15,489 nt of DNA from an uncultured Pseudomonadota bacterium (lineage in GTDB: Bacteria; Pseudomonadota; Gammaproteobacteria; Burkholderiales; Rhodocyclaceae). Both the position numbers and the translations under genes were made by a program. The notes beneath the pieces were generated by a model. It ran no database searches. It had not been told where the DNA came from and worked only from the letters and a program-made list of their open reading frames with translations. The stretch covers positions 1 to 15,489 of the forward strand of contig CAJAHZ010000481.1 of NCBI GenBank assembly GCA_903939665.1, written 5' to 3'. Shown here piece by piece: positions 1 through 5,512 of this stretch. Numbering within the stretch: position 1 is the first letter of the stretch; the number at the start of each line of letters is the position of its first letter.

Positions 1-141
1 AACTGCAAGCAGGAAGTGGCCGAGGCAGAAAAACTGATGCGCAAGGAAGGCATTCGCTGGCTGGATTCGTCCACCAAATCGATCGAGGAAATCTCGACGA
101 CGATCCTGCAGGAAATCGATCTGGAACGTAACTGCTACTGA
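1..141 (+). CDS. ppsR: PEP synthase regulatory protein PpsR (kinase/pyrophosphorylase), 3' end only
   Basis: The frame is open from base 1 and ends at a TGA at 139-141, giving the last 46 residues of a protein whose start lies left of the window. The tail contains EVAEAEKLMRKEGIRWLD, then a Ser/Thr-rich turn (SSTKSIEEIS) and a terminal helix, which I recognise as the C terminus of the DUF299 family. Known members are bifunctional enzymes that inactivate PEP synthase by ADP-dependent phosphorylation of a threonine and reactivate it by Pi-dependent dephosphorylation, so controlling pyruvate to PEP conversion in the cytoplasm. The nucleotide-binding part is outside the window, so activity cannot be judged. 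It converges on the methyltransferase gene with only 34 bases between stop codons. The family call rests on recollection of the conserved tail. Confidence 0.8.
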   Translation, partial: NCKQEVAEAEKLMRKEGIRWLDSSTKSIEEISTTILQEIDLERNCY

Positions 142-175
142 ATTGCTGCTGATGTGCCGAGTTGCAGAGGATGCT

Positions 176-955
176 TCACAGCCGCTGACGGACCGTTTCA
201 AACAGGCAAACAGCAGCAGCAGCTGCTGCGTTCAGCGACTCGGTATTGCCCGGCATGGGAATGCGTACCTGCAGTCGCGCTGCGGCACTCACTTCCGGCC
301 TGACGCCCTGCCCCTCATTGCCGAACACCCAGGCCAGGGGCCCTTTGAGATCCGCCGAATAAAGGGATTCCGGTGCATCCAGTGCCGTCACCACGCCTTG
401 CCCGCGATAGCCGCCGAGAAAGCCAGGCAGATCGCAGCTTTCATGGATGTCGACCTGGAAGTGCGCGCCCATTGCGGCACGCAGGGTTTTCGGCGACCAG
501 GCCTGCGCGCAGTCGGCGGAAAGCAGTATCTGTTTGAAGCCAGCGGCGGCGGCGCTGCGCAGGATTGAACCGACGTTGCCGGGGTCCTGCACGCCATCGA
601 GCAATACCGCGTCGATTTCCTGATTCAGTCCATGCGCTGGCCGGGGCTGGGCAACGATGGCCATGATGCCGCTGGGTGTCTCAACCGTCGCCAAATCGTC
701 GAACAGCACATCGGACAGAATAGTGATCGTTTTTCCGGCTTTGCCACTTTCCAGATAGCGGGAGATTTCCCGCCGCAGCGCGCCGCTTTCGCTGACCAGC
801 ACTTCAACCGGCTGGCCGCAATGCGCGACGTAGGCCTCGATCAGGTGCATGCCGTCGAGTATCGTTTGCCCGCTCTTGCGGCGCTCGCGGCCACTCTGAC
901 AAAGCTTTTTCAGCGCCTTGAAGTGCGGGTTGTCACGCGACGCGATGTGTTTCAC
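176..955 (-). CDS. TrmH-family (SpoU) RNA 2'-O-ribose methyltransferase
   Basis: Predicted protein of 259 residues, SPOUT superfamily, using S-adenosylmethionine to methylate a ribose 2'-OH in rRNA or tRNA. An N-terminal substrate-binding region (about 1-105, including TILDGMHLIEAY) precedes the trefoil-knot catalytic domain. The three SpoU motifs are visible: DPGNVGSILRSAAAAG at 124-139 with the conserved Asn and Arg, FGNEGQG at 211-217, and IPMPGNTESLNAAAA at 232-246. The start is GTG at 955; its GTGA overlaps the rnhB stop by four bases, so coupling is likely. It is the last gene of the minus-strand cluster. The exact target (a 23S rRNA guanosine as in RlmB, or another site) cannot be read from the sequence, so no symbol is given. 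The run of six alanines is encoded by a GCAGCAGCTGCTGC palindrome. Confidence 0.88.
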   Translation of the reverse strand: MKHIASRDNPHFKALKKLCQSGRERRKSGQTILDGMHLIEAYVAHCGQPVEVLVSESGALRREISRYLESGKAGKTITILSDVLFDDLATVETPSGIMAIVAQPRPAHGLNQEIDAVLLDGVQDPGNVGSILRSAAAAGFKQILLSADCAQAWSPKTLRAAMGAHFQVDIHESCDLPGFLGGYRGQGVVTALDAPESLYSADLKGPLAWVFGNEGQGVRPEVSAAARLQVRIPMPGNTESLNAAAAAAVCLFETVRQRL

Positions 956-1539
956 AGGAGCAGAAGCTGAGCGACCGGCGCATAGCTGCGGCGGTGAATG
1001 GGGGTCACGCCATGCTCGCGCAACGCCTTGAGATGCGCTGCTGTCGGGTAACCCATATGGCGGTCAAAGCCGTAATGCGGATAGGCTGCGTGCATTTCGA
1101 GCATGCCGGCATCGCGCACCGTCTTGGCGAGGATCGAGGCGGCGGCAATTGAAGCCACCTTGCCGTCGCCGCCGATGATTGCTTCCGAGGTACACGGCAG
1201 CTTTGGGCACCGATTACCATCAACCAGCGCGTGGCTTGGCTGCATACCGAGCCCTTCGACAGCGCGCTGCATGGCGAGCAGGCTGGCCTGCAGGATGTTG
1301 ATGCGGTCAATCTCTTCGACGCTGGCTTCCGCCACGGCCCAGGCAAGTGCCTTGGCGCGGATTTCGACAGCAAGCAGTTCGCGGCGTTTGGCCGAAAGTT
1401 TTTTGGAGTCGTTCAGGCCGGCAATCGGATTGGCCGGATCGAGAATCACCGCCGCGGCGACGACCGGCCCGGCCAGCGGCCCGCGCCCGGCCTCATCGAT
1501 GCCGCAAACCAGCCCTTCAGGCTGCTGCAGCAAGGGCAT
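952..1539 (-). CDS. rnhB: Ribonuclease HII
   Basis: Predicted 195-residue enzyme that cleaves the RNA strand of RNA-DNA hybrids and initiates removal of single ribonucleotides misincorporated in DNA. The N-terminal CGIDEAGRGPLAGPVVAAAV segment gives the first acidic pair (Asp15, Glu16). Asp107 lies in LVDGNR and Asp125 in IGGDGKVASIAAASILAK, completing the DEDD metal site, and the GRG motif typical of type 2 enzymes is present. The length is normal for the family. The ATG at 1539 lies inside the end of lpxB (23-base out-of-frame overlap) with no strong Shine-Dalgarno, suggesting re-initiation by ribosomes finishing lpxB. An lpxB-rnhB order is common in proteobacteria; in E. coli dnaE follows, whereas here an RNA methyltransferase does. 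Confidence 0.95.
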   Translation of the reverse strand: MPLLQQPEGLVCGIDEAGRGPLAGPVVAAAVILDPANPIAGLNDSKKLSAKRRELLAVEIRAKALAWAVAEASVEEIDRINILQASLLAMQRAVEGLGMQPSHALVDGNRCPKLPCTSEAIIGGDGKVASIAAASILAKTVRDAGMLEMHAAYPHYGFDRHMGYPTAAHLKALREHGVTPIHRRSYAPVAQLLLL

Positions 1540-2719
1540 TGTTGAGTACCGGCGGGGGCAAGCAATCGAGAATTGCAGCGGCGGCCTTTTCGGCAGTGTT
1601 CTGCTTCAGTTGCAGGTGAATTTCACGGAACACTTCGCTGATGCGCGCACTGCTTGCCTTGTCTGCGTAAAGATTGAGCAAGGCTTGCGAAAGATTTTCC
1701 GGTGTCGCATCGTCCTGAATGAATTCCGGGACAACAAACCTGCCCGCCAGAATATTGGGCAAGCCGACATAGGGCAAGTAACCCATGCGCCGCATCATGC
1801 GGTAGGAGAACGGCGCCATCTTGTAGGCGATGGCCATCGGTCGTTTGAGCAATGCGGCTTCGAGCGTGGCCGTCCCGCTCGCGACGAGGACCGCATCGGC
1901 CGCCATCATCGCTTCGTGGGCGTGACCGAACAACATGCGGATCGGCAACTCACGCGCGTTGCAGCGATAGAGCGCGGTCTCAAACAGCAGACGTGTTTCA
2001 CGGGTAGCCAGTGGCACGAGAAAGAGCGCATCGGGCAACTGCTGGCTGATTTGGCGCGCCGTTTCAATAAAAACGTCGGCCATGTACTGCAGTTCGGACT
2101 GCCGACTGCCTGGCAGGAGTGCAAAAATCGGCTGTTTGTGCGACAGCTCAAGCACTTCGCGCGCCGCATCGCGACCGTCTTCAACGGGCAGCATGTCGGC
2201 CAGCGGATGCCCGACATAAGTCACCGGGATGCCCAGTTTCTCGTACAAGGGGGGCTCAAAAGGAAAAAGCGCCAGCACGCGCGACACCGCCGCGCCGATT
2301 TTGTGGATGCGCTCTCCGCGCCACGCCCAGATTGACGGACTGACGTAATGAATGCTCGGAATGCCGCGCTGCTTGAGGGTTTTTTCCAAGGCCAGATTGA
2401 AGTCAGGCGCATCAACCGCGATAAACACATCCGGCGGGTCGGCGAGCAGGCGGCGCTTGAGCTTGCTGCGAATGCCCGAAATCTCGCGGTAGTGCTTTAA
2501 AACTTCGACATAGCCCCGTACTGCAAGCTTTTCAAGCGGGTACCACGCGTCGAATCCCTGGCCGATCATTTTTGGGCCGCCAATGCCGTAGAAGACGGCG
2601 TTCGGCAGCTTTTCCTTGAGCGCGCAGATCAGATGGCTGGCCAGCAGATCGCCCGAAGCCTCGCCGGCCACCATGGCAATACGAACAACGCCCTGCCCAC
2701 TTCCACTTCCTGCCGTCAT
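1517..2719 (-). CDS. lpxB: Lipid-A-disaccharide synthase
   Basis: Predicted 400-residue GT-B-like glycosyltransferase (family GT19) that condenses UDP-2,3-diacylglucosamine with lipid X to form lipid A disaccharide 1-phosphate at the inner face of the cytoplasmic membrane. Visible landmarks are the N-terminal VAGEASGDLLASHL loop, FYGIGGPKM, VDAPDFNL, YVSPSIWAWRGERI, the LLPGSRQSEL donor-binding region, and SGTATLEAALLKRPMAIAYK with the conserved glutamate. Length is typical (E. coli 382), with a slightly longer Ala-rich C-terminal tail. The ATG at 2719 overlaps the lpxA stop as ATGA, and no good Shine-Dalgarno is seen, so translational coupling to lpxA is likely. Confidence 0.97.
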   Translation of the reverse strand: MTAGSGSGQGVVRIAMVAGEASGDLLASHLICALKEKLPNAVFYGIGGPKMIGQGFDAWYPLEKLAVRGYVEVLKHYREISGIRSKLKRRLLADPPDVFIAVDAPDFNLALEKTLKQRGIPSIHYVSPSIWAWRGERIHKIGAAVSRVLALFPFEPPLYEKLGIPVTYVGHPLADMLPVEDGRDAAREVLELSHKQPIFALLPGSRQSELQYMADVFIETARQISQQLPDALFLVPLATRETRLLFETALYRCNARELPIRMLFGHAHEAMMAADAVLVASGTATLEAALLKRPMAIAYKMAPFSYRMMRRMGYLPYVGLPNILAGRFVVPEFIQDDATPENLSQALLNLYADKASSARISEVFREIHLQLKQNTAEKAAAAILDCLPPPVLNNALAAAA

Positions 2720-3486
2720 CGAATGATGCCGCGCTTGGAAACCGCCAGAAAATCTAGGATCGGCTGGATTTCAGCGTGCGCCTTGACCTCTTCCTCCAGC
2801 TTGGCGCGTGCCTCGTCGAGCATCAGGCCCGATTTATAGAGCGTACGATAGGCGCGCTTCAGGGCCATCAGGGCATCCGGCGAGAAACCGCGGCGCTTCA
2901 GGCCTTCAGCGTTGATGCCGAAAGGGCTGGCAGTATTGCCGGCCGCCATGACGAAGGGCGGAATGTCCTGCAACACCACGGTTCCCACCGCTGTCATGCT
3001 ATGTGCGCCGACGCGGCAGAACTGATGCACGCCGGTATAGCCACCCAGCACAGCCCAGTCATCGACATGGACGTGGCCGGCCAACTGCGCATTGTTGGCA
3101 AAGGTCGTTCGATTGCCCACCTGGCAGTCGTGCGCGATATGCACGTAGGCCATGATCCAGTTGTCGTCGCCAAGCCGGGTGACACCGACATCCTGCGCCG
3201 TGCCGAGGTTGAAGGTGCAGAATTCGCGAATGGTGTTACGGTCGCCGATCTCCAGACGGGTCGGCTCGCCGGCGTATTTTTTATCCTGTGGCACTTCGCC
3301 GATCGAACAGAACTGGAAAATCCGGTTGTCGCAGCCGATACGGGTATGGCCGGAAATCACGACATGCGGACCAATGCTTGTATTGTCGCCGACTTCGACA
3401 TGCTCGCCGATGATCGAATACGGTCCAACGGCGACACCCGCGCCAAGCTTCGCGCCGGGATGAATGATTGCGGTGGAATGGATCAT
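2716..3486 (-). CDS. lpxA: UDP-N-acetylglucosamine O-acyltransferase
   Basis: Predicted 256-residue cytoplasmic trimer that transfers a 3-hydroxyacyl chain from ACP to the 3-OH of UDP-GlcNAc, the first step of lipid A synthesis. The first ~190 residues are left-handed beta-helix hexapeptide repeats (IGPHVVISGHTRIG and similar), followed by a helical C-terminal domain starting near GINAEGLKRRGF. The catalytic His is His119 in VHIAHDCQVGNR, aligned to His125 of E. coli. The hydrocarbon-ruler position that is Gly173 in E. coli and Met in Pseudomonas aeruginosa aligns with Val167 here, suggesting an acyl chain shorter than C14. ATG start at 3486, ten bases after the fabZ stop; the Shine-Dalgarno is weak. 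The 3' end overlaps lpxB. Confidence 0.97.
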   Translation of the reverse strand: MIHSTAIIHPGAKLGAGVAVGPYSIIGEHVEVGDNTSIGPHVVISGHTRIGCDNRIFQFCSIGEVPQDKKYAGEPTRLEIGDRNTIREFCTFNLGTAQDVGVTRLGDDNWIMAYVHIAHDCQVGNRTTFANNAQLAGHVHVDDWAVLGGYTGVHQFCRVGAHSMTAVGTVVLQDIPPFVMAAGNTASPFGINAEGLKRRGFSPDALMALKRAYRTLYKSGLMLDEARAKLEEEVKAHAEIQPILDFLAVSKRGIIR

Positions 3487-3496
3487 ACGTTTGTCG

Positions 3497-3943
3497 TCAA
3501 GCCACGTCGCGCTTGGCGCACATCAGTTCGGCCTCGGCGACGATCTCCCCGTCGACGCGGGCTTCCGCCTTGTATTTCCAGATACCGCGCATCTGCCGCT
3601 TGATTTCGACATGCAAGTGAAGCTGATCGCCTGCCGTCACCGGTTTCTTGAAACGGGCCCCGTCGATGCCGACAAAATAAAAGACCGAATTGGCGTCCGG
3701 CTTCGACCCCATGGTCTTGAACGAAAGAATACCGGCGGCCTGCGCGAGCGCTTCCATGATCAACACCCCGGGCATGACGGGATGGTGCGGAAAATGGCCG
3801 ACAAAAAACGGTTCGTTGATCGTAATGTTCTTGTATGCATGGATGGATTTCCCCACCTCGAAGTCGACAACACGGTCGACGAGCAGGAAGGGATAGCGAT
3901 GCGGCAAATGCTCAATTATTTCGTGAATATCCATTGCATTCAA
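3497..3943 (-). CDS. fabZ: 3-hydroxyacyl-ACP dehydratase FabZ
   Basis: Predicted 148-residue hot-dog-fold enzyme that dehydrates (3R)-hydroxyacyl-ACP to trans-2-enoyl-ACP in fatty acid elongation. Its substrate is the same pool used by LpxA and LpxD, which fits its position between them. The LPHRYPFLLVDRV segment (13-25), catalytic His50 in VGHFPHHPVMPGVL and Glu64 in LIMEALAQAAG match the family, with the same 14-residue His-Glu spacing as in E. coli. The ATG at 3943 overlaps the lpxD stop as ATGA, and a GGAG lies 12 bases upstream. A second in-frame ATG nine bases further in is a possible alternative start but is worse placed relative to that GGAG. Confidence 0.97.
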   Translation of the reverse strand: MNAMDIHEIIEHLPHRYPFLLVDRVVDFEVGKSIHAYKNITINEPFFVGHFPHHPVMPGVLIMEALAQAAGILSFKTMGSKPDANSVFYFVGIDGARFKKPVTAGDQLHLHVEIKRQMRGIWKYKAEARVDGEIVAEAELMCAKRDVA

Positions 3944-4971
3944 GATGATTTCTCCATTTGTTCGAGTTTTTTCTCAAGCTCTGCAACGCGTTCGGCTAGC
4001 TTTGCCAGGCGCTTGATCTGTGCTGCGTTCTGTAGCCAGGCATCATGCGCTTCGAGCGGGTAGATGCTGGTGTATTGCCCCGCTTTGCGCAGACTCTTGG
4101 TGACCATTGAGCCGGCAGAAATATGTACGTCATCGGCAAGATCCAGATGGCCAATGATCATACCGGCACCGCCAACCGTACATCGCCGGCCAATTTTCGT
4201 GCTTCCGGCAATACCGACACAGCCGGCCAATGCCGAATGGTCGCCAATCGTCACGTTATGCGCTATCTGAATCTGATTGTCGATCTTGACGCCGTCGCCA
4301 ATCACGGTGTCGTCAAGCGCTCCGCGATCGATTGACGTGTTCGCGCCAATTTCGACGTCGTCGCCGATAACGACGCGACCGATCTGCGGAATTTTAATCC
4401 AGTGCTCACCTTCCTTGGCAAAACCAAAGCCGTCGCCGCCGATCACCGCACCAGCCTGAATCACTGCGCGCTTACCGATGACGCAATCGCGATAAATCAC
4501 CACATTAGGGTAAAGCAGAGAGCCTTCGCCAATGGATACTCCATCACCAATGACACAGCCCGGATAAACAGTAACGTTCTCGCCAATCCTCACGCCTTCA
4601 CCAACGACAGCGTTTTCACCGATACTGACCGACGCAGGGAGCACCGAATGCACCACTGCAGTCGGATGAACTCCTGGCGCTCTTTGCGGCAAGGGATTAA
4701 ACAGCGCAACAACCCGTGCGTAATAGGCGTAGGAGTTTGAATGGACGATGCGCGGCAAGGAAGTTTCTGCCGCAAACAGTGGCGGGACAATGACAGCCGT
4801 CGCCCCGGTTGTCTGCAACTGTTGCCGGTATTTCGGATTGGCCAGAAAGGCAATCTGCCCAACACCGGCCGAAGCCAGCGTACCAACCTGCGACACAATG
4901 ACCGAACCATCGCCCTCAAGCGTACCGCCAAGGCGGGCGACGATTTCGTCTAAGCGCAGACCACCTTGCAC
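3940..4971 (-). CDS. lpxD: UDP-3-O-acylglucosamine N-acyltransferase
   Basis: Predicted 343-residue trimeric enzyme that adds the second 3-hydroxyacyl chain to UDP-3-O-acylglucosamine in lipid A synthesis. An N-terminal uridine-binding domain (about 1-100, containing QIAFLANPKYR) is followed by hexapeptide beta-helix repeats (about 101-290) and a C-terminal amphipathic helix rich in Leu, Glu and Lys (about 317-343, ending KKLEQMEKSS) that looks able to form a coiled coil. Catalytic His is His238 in IQIAHNVTIG (E. coli His239). I chose the GTG at 4971 because an AGAGG Shine-Dalgarno lies five bases upstream and the resulting length matches E. coli (341); the open frame upstream of it runs into skp and has no family resemblance. 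Confidence 0.95.
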   Translation of the reverse strand: MQGGLRLDEIVARLGGTLEGDGSVIVSQVGTLASAGVGQIAFLANPKYRQQLQTTGATAVIVPPLFAAETSLPRIVHSNSYAYYARVVALFNPLPQRAPGVHPTAVVHSVLPASVSIGENAVVGEGVRIGENVTVYPGCVIGDGVSIGEGSLLYPNVVIYRDCVIGKRAVIQAGAVIGGDGFGFAKEGEHWIKIPQIGRVVIGDDVEIGANTSIDRGALDDTVIGDGVKIDNQIQIAHNVTIGDHSALAGCVGIAGSTKIGRRCTVGGAGMIIGHLDLADDVHISAGSMVTKSLRKAGQYTSIYPLEAHDAWLQNAAQIKRLAKLAERVAELEKKLEQMEKSS

Positions 4972-4976
4972 ATAGA

Positions 4977-4981
4977 CCTCT
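4977..4981 (-). promoter_or_regulatory. Shine-Dalgarno deciding the GTG start of lpxD
   Basis: On the minus strand AGAGG directly follows the TAA stop of skp and ends five bases before a GTG codon at 4971. This site is the reason for preferring GTG over codons further upstream, which lie inside skp. Confidence 0.7.
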
Positions 4982-5497
4982 TTACTTGGCGTCTTTACTC
5001 TCGGACAGCGCCTTGATGACCTTTTCGGTGACATCGAGCTTCGGGCTAACCCAGACAACGTCCTGAACGATCAAATCATATTTTTCCGCTTCGGCGAGTT
5101 GCTTGATTGCCTTGTTGGCCTTCTCGATAATCGCGGCATTTTCTTCGTTTTGACGCAGATTCAGGTCTTCACGGAACTCACGCTGCTTGCGCTGAAACTC
5201 GCGCGACAACTCGTTAAGATCCTTCTCCTTGGTACGACGCTCCGATTCAGCCATCGTCACCGCATTTTTCTCAAGACCTTCCTGCATCGTCTGCAGTTGC
5301 TTGGCCATGTGCTGCAGATCCTGATCACGCTTGGAAAACTCCTGTTCGATCTTCTTCGCAGCTTTTACAGCAGCCGGTGCATCGCGGAAAATACGCTGGG
5401 TATTGACGTAACCGACCTTGAGTTCTACCGCGAACGCGGAAGATACAGACAGCGATGCCATCAAAGCCATCAGCAAGATGGCAATTTTCTTGTTCAA
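4982..5497 (-). CDS. skp: Periplasmic OMP chaperone Skp/OmpH
   Basis: Predicted 171-residue precursor of the Skp trimeric chaperone, which holds unfolded outer-membrane proteins in the periplasm on their way to BamA. A Sec signal peptide (MNKK, a hydrophobic core, then SSAFA) is probably cleaved after Ala23. The mature protein begins VELKVGYVNTQRIF, the family's N-terminal strand, followed by long Lys/Glu/Gln-rich helices (about 45-135) that form the coiled-coil tentacles, and returns to a body strand near KYDLIVQDVVWVSPKLDVTEKV. The start is TTG at 5497, supported by an AGGAG seven bases upstream; no ATG is available near the signal peptide start. It lies 15 bases after bamA, a conserved pairing. 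Confidence 0.95.
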   Translation of the reverse strand: MNKKIAILLMALMASLSVSSAFAVELKVGYVNTQRIFRDAPAAVKAAKKIEQEFSKRDQDLQHMAKQLQTMQEGLEKNAVTMAESERRTKEKDLNELSREFQRKQREFREDLNLRQNEENAAIIEKANKAIKQLAEAEKYDLIVQDVVWVSPKLDVTEKVIKALSESKDAK

Positions 5498-5504
5498 GCT
5501 ATTT

Positions 5505-5509
5505 CTCCT
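5505..5509 (-). promoter_or_regulatory. Strong Shine-Dalgarno for the TTG start of skp
   Basis: AGGAG on the minus strand, seven bases before the TTG at 5497, inside the 15-base bamA-skp gap. It is one of the better ribosome-binding sites in the distal half of the cluster, which could offset the weak start codon and let Skp be made independently of bamA translation. Confidence 0.75.
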
Positions 5510-5512
5510 GAA

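Noticed and set aside
143..568. + strand open frame following ppsR
   Set aside because: It runs antisense to the methyltransferase, has no recognisable domain, and its composition mirrors the opposite-strand gene.
1103..2335. Long open frame (410 codons) on the + strand opposite rnhB and lpxB
   Set aside because: It lies antisense to two confidently identified genes, crosses their junction, has no family resemblance or ribosome-binding site, and is explained by GC-rich codon bias.
2776..3603. Open frame of 275 codons on the + strand opposite lpxA and fabZ
   Set aside because: Shadow of lpxA and fabZ: low-complexity His/Arg/Ala-rich translation with no recognisable domain.
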